DNA from: Bolinopsis microptera | Lineage: Eukaryota > Ctenophora > Tentaculata > Lobata > Bolinopsidae | Length of the DNA: 64,000 nucleotides | Reading direction: 5' to 3' | Assembly: GCF_026151205.1 (NCBI RefSeq) | Contig: NC_087074.1 | Span: 5,890,001-5,954,000, forward strand | In this document: positions 32,466 through 44,245 of the stretch, in pieces | Layout: each line of letters opens with the position of its first letter | How positions within the stretch are numbered: position 1 is the first letter of the stretch | Made by a program: the position numbers and the translations under genes | Notes under the pieces: model-generated | Seen by the model: only the letters and a program-made list of their open reading frames with translations | Told to the model about the DNA's origin: nothing | The model's database searches: none

Positions 32466-34456
32466 CTTATATGGACCAGGTGAGAAGGTGAGAGGAGCTG
32501 CAAGGTGGGCAGGTGAAACAACAGATGGACCAGGTGAGAAGGTTGATAGGAGCTGCAAGGTGAGCAGGTGTAACAATACATGGACCAGGTGAGAAGGTTG
32601 ATAGGAGCTGCAAGGTGAGCAGGTGTAACAACAGATGGACCAGGTGAGAAGGCGAGAGGAGCTGCAAGGTGAGCAGGTGTAACAACAGATGGACCAGGTG
32701 AGAAGGTTGATAGGAGCTGCAAGGTGAGCAGGGTAACAACAGATGGACCAGGTGAGAAGGTGAGAGGAGCTGCAATGTGAGCAGGTGTAACAACAGATGA
32801 ACCAGGTGAGAAGGTGAGATGAGCTGCAAGGTGAGCAGGTGTAACAACAGATCGACCAAGAGAGAAGGTGAGAAGGTGAGAGGAGCTGCAAGGTGAGCAG
32901 GTGTAACAACAGATGAACCAGTTGAGAAGGTGAGAAGGTGAGAGGAGCTGCAAGGTGAACAGGTGTAACAACAGATGGACCAGGTGAGATGGTGAGAAGG
33001 TGAGAGGAGCTGCAAGGTGAGCAGGTGTAACAACAAATGGACCAGGTGAGAAGGCGAGAGGAGCTGCAAGGTGAGCAGGTGTAACAACACATGGACCAGG
33101 TGAGAAGGTTGATAGGAGCTGCAAGGTGAGCAGGTGTAACAACAGACGGACCAGGTGAGAAGGCGAGAGGAGCTGCAAGGTGAGCAGGTGTAACAACAAA
33201 TGGACCAGGTGAGATGGTGAGATGAGCTGCAAGGTGAGCAGGTGAAACAACAGATGGACCAGGTGAGAAGGTTGATAGGAGCTGCAAGGTGAGCAGGTGT
33301 AACAACACATGGACCAGGTGAGAAGGTGAGAGGAGCAGCAAGGTGAGCAGGTGTAACAACAGATGGACCAGGTGAGAAGGTTGATAGGAGCTGCAAGGTG
33401 AGCAGGTGTAACAACAGATGGACCAGGTGAGAAGGCGAGAGGAGCTGCAAGGTGAGCAGGTGTAACAACAGATGGACCAGGTGAGAAGGTTGATAGGAGC
33501 TGCAAGGTGAGCAGTTGTAACAACACATGGACCAGGTGAGAAGGTGAGAGGAGCTGCAAGGTGAGCAGGTGTAACAACAGATGGACCAGGTGAGAAGGTT
33601 GATAGGAGCTGCAAGGTGAGCAGGTGTAACAACAGATGGACCAGGTGAGAAGGCGAGAGGAGCTGCAAGGTGAGCAAGTGTAACAACAGATGGACCAGGT
33701 GAGAAGGTTGATAGGAGCTGCAAGGTGAGCAGGTGTAACAACAGATGGACCAGGTGAGAAGGTGAGAGGAGCTGCAAGGTGAGCAGGTGTAACAACAGAT
33801 GAACCAGGTGAGAAGGTGAGATGAGCTGCAAGGTGAGCAGGTGTAACAACAGATCGACCAAGAGAGAAGGTGAGAAGGTGAGAGGAGCTGCAAGGTGAGC
33901 AGGTGTAACAACAGATGAACCAGTTGAGAAGGTGAGAAGGTGAGAGGAGCTGCAAGGTGAACAGGTGTAACAACAGATGGACCAGGTGAGATGGTGAGAA
34001 GATGAGAGGAGCTGCAAGGTGAGCAGGTGTAACAACAGATGGACCAGGTGAGAAGGTGAGAGGAGCTGCAAGGTGAGCAGGTGTAACAACACATGGACCA
34101 GGTGAGAAGGTGAGAGGAGCTGCAAGGTGAGCAGGTGTAACAACAGATGGACCAGGTGAGAAGGTGAGAGGAGCTGCAAGGTGAGCAGGTGTAACAACAG
34201 ATGGACCAGGTGAGAAGGTGAGAGGAGCTGCAAGGTGAGCAGGTGTAACAACAAATGGACCAGGAGAGAAGGTGAGAGGAGCTGCAAGGTGAGCAGGTGT
34301 AACAACAGAAGGACCAGGTGAGAAGGTGAGAGGAGCTGCAAGGTGAGCAGGTGTAACAACAGATGAACCAGGTGAGAAGTTGAGAGGAGCTGCAAGGTGA
34401 GCAGGTGTAACAACAGATGGACCAGGTAAGAAGGTGAGAGGAGCTGCAAGGTGAGA
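32466..34456 (+). repeat. 54-bp minisatellite array B (about 37 copies)
   Basis: Same unit as array A. A higher-order period of about 1.0 kb is visible: the rare variant AGATCGACCAAGAGAG occurs at 32849 and 33851, with the neighbouring variants repeated in the same order. Long minus-strand ORFs of up to 660 codons are shadows of the repeat. Confidence 0.93.
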
Positions 34457-34471
34457 CTTGGAATGTACTGG

Positions 34472-35668
34472 TTAGTTACTGGAGAAGAAACCGGGAAGTA
34501 ATCTGGAACTAGGGAGAACAGGGTCAGCGAGGTTCAGGGGCTTTACAAATGTGAAAGGCTTTACGAATGGTAAAGGCTTAACAAAAATAGGGCCTCCAAC
34601 GCTACTGTTTTGGAAGTTATTCGAAGCCTGGCCGCTTTCGTGAATAAAATGTGATTTCTCTTCAATGCCGTCCCGCTGATACGGTTTTTCACCGGTATGA
34701 GTCATTTGATGGTGAACTAGGTTTGATTTTTGGCTTGCACTGTAAGAACATTCAGAGCATTTATACGGTTTTTCACCGGTATGAGTACGCTGATGGTAAA
34801 CCAGGTTTGCTTTTCGGCTTGCAGTGTATGAACATTCAGAGCATTTGAAAGGTTTTTCACTGGTATGGATCCGCTGATGGCAAACCAGGTTTGCTTTTTG
34901 ATGGGCACTGTAGGAACATTCAGAGCATTTATACGGTTTTTCACCGGTGTGGGTCCGCTGATGGCAAACCAGATTTGATTTTTTGCTGGCACTGTAGGAA
35001 CATTCAGAGCATTTGAAAGGTTTTATGCAAGTATGAACGCTATGGTGGGAAACTATAGTTGATTTTTTGCAAGCACTGTAGGAACATTTAGAACGAATGT
35101 AAGCATTTTCACTGGTATGAGTCCGATGATGTTGAACCAGGCTTGATTTTCGGTTTGCACTGTAGGAACATTCAGAGCATTTGAAAGGTTTTTCACCGGT
35201 GTGGGTCCGCTGATGGCAAATCAGGTTTGATTTTTTGCTGGCACAGTAGGAACATTCAGAGCATTTGAAAGGTTTTATGCCAGTATGAACGCTTTGGTGG
35301 GAAACTAAAGTTGATTTTCTGGAAGCACTGTAGGAACATTTAGAGCGAATGTAAGCATTTTCACTGGCATGAACCCATTGGTGTGGAACTAATGCTGATT
35401 CCTGATTAAGACAATACAACTGAGAAACACCATTCGAATACACTTCTGATTTGATTAACAAATTATTTTCCTCCTTCTTAATCTCTGTCTTGATCAATTC
35501 TGGTGGAAAACTTTCTAATTCCTCCATCTTCATCTCATCTTTAAAGTCTGGAACATTTTCTTCCTCCTTCTTAATCTCTGTCTTGATCAATTCTGGTGGA
35601 AAACTTTCTAATTCTTCCATCTTCATCTCATATTTAAAATTAAAGTCTGGAACATTTTTCTGCTCCAT
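34472..35668 (-). CDS. C2H2 zinc-finger protein, copy 2 (intact, 398 codons)
   Basis: A single-exon gene. N-terminus: two near-identical acidic repeats of about 30 residues (VPDFKDEMKMEELESFPPEL then IKTEIKKEE), then IKSEVYSNG. I-K-T-E and I-K-S-E fit the sumoylation pattern psi-K-x-E. Then one half-finger, two fingers lacking the first cysteine (RSKC) and six canonical C-x2-C-x12-H-x3-H fingers with TGEKP-type linkers. The hydrophobic position after the second cysteine is Tyr (CSYSA), as in CTCF/REST-type fingers. Helix positions -1/2/3/6 read K-S-N-C, R-S-S-Q, K-S-N-C, Q-A-N-C, R-A-N-Y and Q-S-N-H, so Asn at +3 dominates. The C-terminus has a PLPFVKPFTFVKPL repeat. Probably a nuclear DNA-binding protein. 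Targets and orthologues are unknown. Confidence 0.9.
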   Translation of the reverse strand: MEQKNVPDFNFKYEMKMEELESFPPELIKTEIKKEEENVPDFKDEMKMEELESFPPELIKTEIKKEENNLLIKSEVYSNGVSQLYCLNQESALVPHQWVHASENAYIRSKCSYSASRKSTLVSHQSVHTGIKPFKCSECSYCASKKSNLICHQRTHTGEKPFKCSECSYSANRKSSLVQHHRTHTSENAYIRSKCSYSACKKSTIVSHHSVHTCIKPFKCSECSYSASKKSNLVCHQRTHTGEKPYKCSECSYSAHQKANLVCHQRIHTSEKPFKCSECSYTASRKANLVYHQRTHTGEKPYKCSECSYSASQKSNLVHHQMTHTGEKPYQRDGIEEKSHFIHESGQASNNFQNSSVGGPIFVKPLPFVKPFTFVKPLNLADPVLPSSRLLPGFFSSN

Positions 35669-35908
35669 TTCACTAAAAAGTCAACGACCTTACAAAAGTT
35701 GCCTTTTAACAATCGCGTCACTAGAAAATAAAATGAATATAAGTTCGAGATACTAAATTCCAGTGTTAATTTGGAAAGCTTTTCATGTAAAAGTAGTAAC
35801 CCAGAAAATATTAGAAAATAAGCGAAGAAGGTTACCAAATTGGATACAAGTTTGACTAAAGGTTAACAAGGTATTGCTGATAATGTTGATATTGATAAGG
35901 CAGCTCAT

Positions 35909-35922
35909 GTTACCAAGGTAAC
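35909..35922. promoter_or_regulatory. X-box-like palindrome upstream of copy 2
   Basis: GTTACCAAGGTAAC, 241 bases before the ATG of copy 2. Same sequence as in units 1 and 3. Confidence 0.5.
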
Positions 35923-35954
35923 ACGTGTTAGTGTTACCAGGATTATGTAATAAC

Positions 35955-36340
35955 AGGGTCATAGTAACTGTACCAACATCCTCCACTATCTAGCGCTAGA
36001 TGTAGCCGCGTCAGATGTCACTGCGACATTAAGCGCTAAACAGCGGTAGATGTCGCCCACAAAAAGGCCAGAAATTTTGTGTAAATAGCGCTAGCTGTCG
36101 CCTGGCGACCATGTCGCGTAACTAGCGTTAAATGACGCTAGATAGCGTTATCTAGCGTCATCTAAAGTCATCTAGCGCTACTTAGCGCTATCTAGAGCTA
36201 TCTAGCGCTATCTAGCGACATTGAAAAGGTGCATAACAATTGGCGGCATTGTCGCTAATTGGCGGTATCTAGTGTCATCTTGATCTAACATCATCTAGCG
36301 TCATTTCACAATAGACGACGCTAGATGACGCTACAAAATA
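35955..36340 (+). repeat. TAGCG-rich dispersed repeat, unit 2
   Basis: Same phrase order. It differs mainly in the number of CTAGCG(C/T) words in the middle. Confidence 0.88.
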
Positions 36341-37049
36341 AAATACAACGTACTGTAAAGCGATACAAAGTTTATGGTCATTAATCCTTTTCTTTGATAA
36401 ATGGATTCCACATATACCTATCTAATATACAACATAATCTAATATCTGAGCAAGTTACACTACATGTCTTCTGACTTCTTGAAATTGAATTATGAATGAT
36501 GTTCCAAATCTCTTCCTAGATTGCAAAACACATAACATTAACTTCGCTGTGACGCAAGGCAAATTTCCGTCGATTCATAATTATTGGGGTAGGCTGTGTA
36601 CAACAGAAATCAGGATACCTTGCGTCCATCCGATGTTAGCACTTTAGCACAGCTGATGTGTCCAGCTTTATATGCATTTCTCCATGGGGCTGTATATTGA
36701 GCAACCTGCCTCTGAGTTCTATGTCGAGCGTGCTAAATCACTTTACAGTCGATCTTCGAGATTGTTCTAAAAGGGCCCCGACAGTTGAAACCAACTTCAA
36801 TCGACGTATTTTTAAAATGCTTCCCTGACGAGATTTTGGCGAAAAACTGTTTCGATCACGTGATATGACAGTATAAGCTTAAGGAAGTTAGTCTAATTTC
36901 TCGTTAGGGTTAGGGTTTCAGCATATGCTTTTGTTAAGGATTGTGTTAGGGTTAGGGTTGGGATCAGATTAGAGGGTTAGGGTTTCGAATAGTCGTTCAG
37001 GACCAGCTAGAGAACGGGTTGAAAAAGTAACGTGACAGTCGAGTGTATA
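36341..37049 (+). repeat. TTAGGG-bearing block, unit 2
   Basis: Conserved flank with GTTAGGGTTAGGGTTTCAGC at 36903 and the GGACCAGCTAGAGAACGGGT phrase. Interrupted at GTGATTAC by the hAT-type element. Confidence 0.85.
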
Positions 37050-37057
37050 GTGATTAC

Positions 37058-37768
37058 CAGGGTTGTGAAATACGTGTTTTACGTTTTTTTGAATTGAAGC
37101 GTTTTTACGTTTTTTTAACAGGTTTTTGCGTATTTATTTAAAAAACGTTGTGATTTATACGGAAATTTACAATGTTTTGACGGTCACCGACTACCAGTAA
37201 ACAAACCAGAGAAGTACGAACACTAAGGCCTGGGCCACAATCACATAAGCAAATTGCAGTCTTCAGTGACGAGAGGATAAGCGACCTTACCCTCCTCAGT
37301 CACAAAAAGGAGCTTGTCAAAGCTATAGACATTGCTGTCATTATTGACAAGTTTGCTGAGAGTAACCGCAGAGTTGTGTTGAATTGAACAGTCTCAGTGT
37401 CAATTATGTTTTAATTGTTATTAAAATATTTTTACCTTTATTTCACATTTAAAACATTATGTTTTATTGAACTCTTCAAGTTAATTCAGACACTTTCTGG
37501 TAAGGTTATTAGCTTGTAAAAACGCAAAATTTTCTGGGGTGCTTCGCACCAAGTTGCACCCCAAGAATAATCGGCTGGAGCCATGCCTGGTCAACACAAC
37601 TGGCAAGTTTGATTGGTCATACCGCTACATTTTGAATTTTCACGTGATTCTGCTTGATTAGATTATGCGAACGTTTTTTCTCGTTTTTTTCTCGTTTTTT
37701 GAAAAAAATAGAAAAAAGCACGTTTTGAACGTTTTTTGAGTTTACCATTTACGTTTTTCACAACCCTG
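37058..37768. mobile_element. 711-bp hAT-type element, 8-bp duplication GTGATTAC
   Basis: Ends CAGGGTTGTGAAATACGTG and the complement of CACAACCCTG, flanked by GTGATTAC at 37050-37057 and 37769-37776. CAG...CTG tips with an 8-bp duplication are diagnostic of hAT. The uninterrupted site is present in other units. Inside, a frame of about 70 codons ending near 37388 (SDERISDLTLLSHKKELVKA) followed by an AT-rich tail may be a transposase remnant. It is too short to assign. Confidence 0.9.
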
Positions 37769-37776
37769 GTGATTAC

Positions 37777-39100
37777 TCATCATCCGTTTTGTGTAGTATT
37801 ACTTGTTATCAGGGAAAGTTTGAAGCAAACCAATATCGCGAGAAGAGGTCACGTCAGGATGCATCAGGAGGTAACTAAGGCTAGCTAATATAACATTTGA
37901 ACCGAAAGCAAGAGTACTTTCTTGACGAAAGTAAAATACAAGGAAACACTATCGAGAAAACCATAGTATATAGCTAACTCTAGCAGGGGAGTGTTGGTTA
38001 TGTGCCTAACCTGGTGAGCACAGTGGATATCCTTGCTGCACGGCTAGTTTAACAAGGAATTGAAACTGTGGGGTCTGTGCAGACCAACCTACCTGTGGCT
38101 AATGCTCTAATATACTAAAACAATACATTCTAGGAGGAAAGTAACAGTTCCTGATTGAACTTAGCAGAGCCGGTGCACTATCAGTATCAGTTAGACTTTT
38201 CTTTCCACTTGTTCCGCGGAAGGAGTATTGAGAGGCCAGGAGTGTTCCACAGAAGCAGTATTAATAGACAAGGATTTCGTAGAAATCAAAATTCCAACTG
38301 CTGATAATTCTTTCAAAGAAATTTCTAATAAAACAGTAAACTCAGTGCCAACAATTTAAAATGAAATTAAATATAAATCGAGGTACAACATTTTAGTTGT
38401 TTGTCCCGAGAAATTGATTGGGTATTTTAAATCAAAATAAAATAAAATTAAGAAACTGTTAATAAATAACGGTTTTACATAAACCCTTACACGACCCCAA
38501 TCCAAACCATAACTACCTTATCGATTATCGGTCATAATTATCACATTACTTTCACACTGAAGATAATAATGTCCGTAAATAATAAAGTCCGGTAATTATT
38601 CCCATTAATTTTAGTGTGTGTCCCTGCATAGTGAATATGTGTAGATATGTGTGTACTCGATTACTATATTAGTTTATTAGTATAAACCAGGGCAAATATA
38701 ATCACTCATGCACTCCTCAGTCACATTCTAGAGTTCAGAAAAAGAGTAAAACACTTAGTAACAAATCACCAGCCGCGGGGTCTGAAAACTTTTACAAAAT
38801 GTCCCCAATGTCTTTTTCAACATGAACTGACCAAAATACTTTACAAGTACTATTAGAGTATTAAAAAAGGTTAAGACTAACTAGTTGGAGAGTTTCAGGA
38901 AGATCAGATATCTTTTCTAATTTAAATTACTCTATAAAAAAGTCATGTTTTTTTGGAGCACCCTGTATCAAAGTAATTGATAAATTACCTAGTATTTTCT
39001 TGTCTTCTTCGAGCTTTCGATGAGTCATTAGGCTAAGTAGACATTTTCATGATACAGTAAAACCTTTTATAGCTGGTCTCGGGAGAAACAGAGAGTGCAC
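37777..39100 (+). repeat. Left part of duplicated unit 3
   Basis: Homologous to 22.2-23.1 and 30.33-30.8 kb. Relative to unit 2 it lacks the reverse-transcriptase fragment: GGGAAAGT joins directly to TTGAAGCAAACCAATATCGC. No gene. Confidence 0.8.
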
Positions 39101-39338
39101 GATATAGAGAAACCTCGGTATAGAGTGTTTCATACACCCCATTAACATTAAGAGGCCCGGTATAGAGGAAGAAAAGAAGAGGCCCGGTATAGAGGAGGAA
39201 AAGAAGAGGCCCGGTATATCCAAGTATCCGATATACATTGGCACAGTTGATGGTATATGTAATTATTAGATCATACTTCTAGTTTCGGGATAGCCTGTAG
39301 CAGACAACGCCCGATACTAATGTATCTATAGACTTATA
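39101..39338 (+). repeat. 27-bp minisatellite (about 3 copies) and flanks, unit 3
   Basis: Preceded by GAGAAACCTCGGTATAGAGT and TTTCATACACCCCATTA, a segment also at 55.73-55.78 kb that probably represents the pre-expansion sequence from which the 27-bp repeat arose. Confidence 0.88.
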
Positions 39339-42300
39339 TGGGCCAGGTGAGAAGGTGAGAGGAGCTGCAAGGTGAGCAGGTGTAACAACAGATGGACCAG
39401 GTGAGAAGGTTGATAGGAGCTGCAAGGTGAGCAGGTGTAACAACAGATGGACCAGGTGAGAAGGTTGATAGGAGCTGCAAGGTGAGCAGGTGTAACAACA
39501 GATGGACCAGGTGAGAAGGTTGATAGGAGCTGCAAGGTGAGTAGGTGTAACAATAGATGTACCAGGCGAGAAGGTGAAAGGAGCTGCAAGGTGAGCAGGT
39601 GTAACAACAGATGGACCAGGTGAGAAGGTTGATAGGAGCTGCAAGGTGAGCAGGTGTAACAACAGATGGACCAGGTGAGAAGGTTGATAGGAGCTGCAAG
39701 GTGAGCAGGGTAACAACAGATGTACCAGGTGAGAAGGTTGATAGGAGCTGCAAGGTGAGCAGGTGTAACAACAAATGTACCAGGCGAGAAGGTGAGAGGA
39801 GCTGCAAGGTGAGCAGGGTAACAGCAGATGGACCAGGCGAGAAGGTGAGGGGAGCTGCAAGGTGAAAAGGTGAAACAACAGATGTACCAAGCGAGAAGGT
39901 GAGAGGAGCTGCAAGGTGAAAAGGTGAAACAACAGATGTACCAGGCGAGAAGGTGAGAGGAGCTGCAAGGTGAGCAGGTGTAACAACAGATGTACCAGGC
40001 GAGAAGGTGAGAGGAGCTGCAAGGTGAGCAGGGTAACAACAGATGGACCAGGTGAGAAGGTGAGAGGAGCTGCAAGGTGAGCAGGTGTAACAACAGATGT
40101 ACCAGGCGAGAAGGTTGATAGGAGCTGCAAGGTGAACAGGTGTAACAACAGATGTACCAGGCGAGAAGGTGAGAGGAGCTGCAAGATGAGCAGGTGTAAC
40201 AACAGATGGACCAGGCGAGAAGGTGAGAGGAGCTGCAAGGTGAGCAGGTGTAACAACAGATGGACCAGGTGAGAAGGTGAAAGGAGCTGCGAGTTGAGCA
40301 GGTGTAACAACAGATGTACCAGGCGAGAAGGTGAGAGGAGCTGCAAGGTGAGCAGGTGTAACAACAGATGGACCAGGTGAGAAGGTGAGAGGAGCTGCAA
40401 GGTGAGCAGGTGTAACAACAGATGTACCAGGTGAGAAGGTGAGAGGAGCTGCAAGGTGAGCAGGTGAAACAACAGATGTACCAGGTGAGAAGGTGAGAGG
40501 AGCTGCAAGGTAAGCAGGGTAACAACAGATGTACCAGGCGAGAAGGTTGATAGGAGCTGCAAGGTGAGCAGGTGTAACAACAGATGGACCAGGTGAGAAA
40601 GTGAAAGGAGCTGCAAGGTGAGCAGGTGTAACAACAGATGTACCAGGCGAGAAGGTGAGAGGAGCTGCAAGGTGAGCAGGTGAAACAACAGATGGACCAG
40701 GTGAGAAGGTTGATAGGAGCTGCAAGGTGAGCAGGTGAAACAACAGATGGACCAGGTGAGAAGGTTGATAGGAGCTGCAAGGTGAGTAGGTAAAACAACA
40801 GATGGACCAGGTGAGAAGGTGAGAGGAGCTGCAAGGTGAGCAGGTGTAACAACAGATGTACCAGGCGAGAAGGTGAGAGGAGCTGCAAGGTGAGCAGGTG
40901 AAACAACAGATGGACCAGGTGAGAAGGTTGATAGGAGCTGCAAGGTGAGCAGGTGAAACAACAGATGGACCAGGTGAGAAGGTTGATAGGAGCTGCAAGG
41001 TGAGCAGGTGTAACAACACATGGACCAGGTGAGAAGGTGAGAGGAGCTGCAAGGTGAGTAGGTGAAACAACAGATGGACCAGGTGAGAAGGTGAGAGGAG
41101 CTGCAAGGTGAGCAGGTGTAACAACAGATGTACCAGGCGAGAAGGTGAGAGGAGCTGCAAGGTGAGCAGGTGAAACAACAGATGGACCAGGTAAGAAGGT
41201 TGATAGGAGCTGCAAGGTGAGCAGGTGAAACAACAGATGTACCAGGCGAGAAGGTGAGAGGAGCTGCAAGGTGAGCAGGGTAACAACAGATGGACCAGGT
41301 GAGAAGGTGAGAGGAGCTGCAAGGTGAGCAGGTGTAACAACAGATGTACCAGGCGAGAAGGTTGATAGGAGCTGCAAGGTGAGCAGGTGTAACAACAGAT
41401 GTACCAGGCGAGAAGGTGAGAGGAGCTGCAAGGTGAGCAGGTGTAACAACAGATGGACCAGGCGAGAAGGTGAGAGGAGCTGCAAGGTGAGCAGGTGTAA
41501 CAACAGATGGACCAGGTGAGAAGGTGAAAGGAGCTGCGAGTTGAGCAGGTGTAACAACAGATGTACCAGGCGAGAAGGTGAGAGGAGCTGCAAGGTGAGC
41601 AGGTGTAACAACAGATGGACCAGGTGAGAAGGTGAGAGGAGCTGCAAGGTGAGCAGGTGTAACAACAGATGTACCAGGTGAGAAGGTGAGAGGAGCTGCA
41701 AGGTGAGCAGGTGAAACAACAGATGTACCAGGTGAGAAGGTGAGAGGAGCTGCAAGGTAAGCAGGGTAACAACAGATGTACCAGGCGAGAAGGTTGATAG
41801 GAGCTGCAAGGTGAGCAGGTGTAACAACAGATGGACCAGGTGAGAAAGTGAAAGGAGCTGCAAGGTGAGCAGGTGTAACAACAGATGTACCAGGCGAGAA
41901 GGTGAGAGGAGCTGCAAGGTGAGCAGGTGAAACAACAGATGGACCAGGTGAGAAGGTTGATAGGAGCTGCAAGGTGAGCAGGTGAAACAACAGATGGACC
42001 AGGTGAGAAGGTTGATAGGAGCTGCAAGGTGAGTAGGTAAAACAACAGATGGACCAGGTGAGAAGGTGAGAGGAGCTGCAAGGTGAGCAGGTGTAACAAC
42101 AGATGTACCAGGCGAGAAGGTGAGAGGAGCTGCAAGGTGAGCAGGTGAAACAACAGATGGACCAGGTGAGAAGGTTGATAGGAGCTGCAAGGTGAGCAGG
42201 TGAAACAACAGATGGACCAGGTGAGAAGGTTGATAGGAGCTGCAAGGTGAGCAGGTGTAACAACACATGGACCAGGTGAGAAGGTGAGAGGAGCTGCAAG

Positions 42301-44229
42301 GTGAGTAGGTGAAACAACAGATGGACCAGGTGAGAAGGTGAGAGGAGCTGCAAGGTGAGCAGGTGTAACAACAGATGTACCAGGCGAGAAGGTGAGAGGA
42401 GCTGCAAGGTGAGCAGGTGAAACAACAGATGGACCAGGTAAGAAGGTTGATAGGAGCTGCAAGGTGAGCAGGTGAAACAACAATGGACCAGGTGAGAAGG
42501 TTGATAGGAGATGCAAGGTGAGCAGGTGTAACAACAGATGGACCAGGTGAGAAAGTGAGAGGAGCTGCAAGGTGAGCAGGTGTAACAACAGATGCACCAG
42601 GTGAGAAGGTTGATAGGAGCTGCAAGGTGAGCAGGTGTAATAACAGATGGACCAGGTGAGAAGGTGAGAGGAGCTGCAAGGTGAGCAGGTGTAACAACAG
42701 ATGTACCAGGCGGGAAGGTGAGAGGAGATGCAAGGTGAGCAGGTGAAACAACAGATGGACCAGGTGAGAAGGTGAGAGGAGCTGCAAGGTGAAAAGGTGT
42801 AACAACAGATGGACCAGGTGAGAAGGTGAGAGGAGCTGCAAGGTAAGCAGGTGTAACAACAGATGTACCAGGCGAGAAGGTGAGAGGAGCTGCAAGGTGA
42901 GCAGGTGTAACAAAAGATGTATTAGGTGAGAAGGTTGATAGGAGCTACAAGGTGAGCAGGTGTAACAACAGATGGACCAGGTGAGAAGGTTGATAGGAGC
43001 TGCAAGGTGAGCAGGTGTAACAACAGATGTACCAGGCGAGAAGGTGAAAGGAGCTGCAAGGTGAGCAGGTGTAACAACAGATGTACCAAGTGAGAAGGTG
43101 AGAGGAGCTGCAATGTAAGCAGGTGTAACAACAGATGGACCAGGTGAGAAGGTGAGAGGAGCTGCAAGGTGAGCAGGTGTAACAACAGATGGACCAGGTG
43201 AGAAGGTGAGAGGAGCTGCAAGGTGAGCAGGGTAACAACAGATGGACCAGGTGAGAAGGCGAGAGGAGCTGCAAGGTAAGCAGGTGTAACAACAGATGTA
43301 CCAGGTGAGAAAGTGAGAGGAGCTGCAAGGTGAGCAGGTGAAACAACAGATGTACCAGGCGAGAAGGTGAGAGGAGCTGCAAGGTGAGCAGGTGAAACAA
43401 CAGATGGACCAGGTGAGAAGGTGAGAGGAGCTGCAAGGTGAGCAGGTGTAACAACAGATGTACCAGGCGAGAAGGTTGATAGGAGCTGCAAGGTGAGCAG
43501 GTGTAACAACAGATGTACCAGGCGAGAAGGTGAGAGGAGCTGCAAGGTGAGCAGGTGTAACAACAGATGGACCAGGTGAGAAGGTGAGAGGAGCTGCAAG
43601 GTGAGCAGGTGTAACAACAGATGTACCAGGTGAGAAGGTGAGAGGAGCTGAAAGGTGAGCAGGTGTAACAACAGATGTACCAGGCGAGAAGGTGAGAGGA
43701 GCTGCAAGGTGAGCAGGTGAAACAACAGATGTACCAGGCGAGAAGGTGAGAGGAGCTGCAAGGTGAGCAGGTGAAACAACAGATGTACCAGGTGAGAAGG
43801 TGAGAGGAGCTGCAAGGTAAGCAGGGTAACAACAGATGTACCAGGCGAGAAGGTTGATAGGAGCTGCAAGGTGAGCAGGTGTAACAACAGATGGACCAGG
43901 TGAGAAGGTGAAAGGAGCTGCAAGGTGAGCAGGTGTAACAACAGATGTTCCAGGCGAGAAGGTGAGAGGAGCTGCAAGGTGAGCAGGTGAAACAATAGAT
44001 GGACCAGGTGAGAAGGTTGATAGGAGCTGCAAGGTGAGCAGGTGTAACAACAGATTGACCAGGTGAGCAGGTGTAACAACAGATGGACCAGGTGAGAAGG
44101 TGAGAGGAGCTGCAAGGTGAGCAGGTGTAACAACAGATGTACCAGGCGAGAAGGTAAGAGGAGCTGCAAGGTGAGCAGGTGAAACAACAGATGGATCAGG
44201 TGAGAAGGTGAGAGGAGCTGCAAGGTGAG
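39339..44229 (+). repeat. 54-bp minisatellite array C (about 90 copies)
   Basis: The largest array. A higher-order duplication of about 1247 bases (23 units) is visible: the variants GAGCTGCGAGTTGAGC (40284 and 41531) and GGTGAGTAGGTAAAAC (about 40783 and 42030) recur in the same order. Three long minus-strand ORFs (up to 1574 codons) in different frames are repeat shadows. Array sizes of about 15, 37 and 90 units and absence in unit 4 show rapid length change. Confidence 0.93.
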
Positions 44230-44245
44230 ACTTGGAATGTACTGG

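Noticed and set aside
39326-44050. Very long minus-strand ORFs (up to 1574 codons) of Leu/His/Ser/Pro repeats
   Set aside because: They follow from a 54-bp unit with no stop in several frames. Three frames are open at once, frames swap with +1 and -2 unit variants, and there is no codon or protein conservation.
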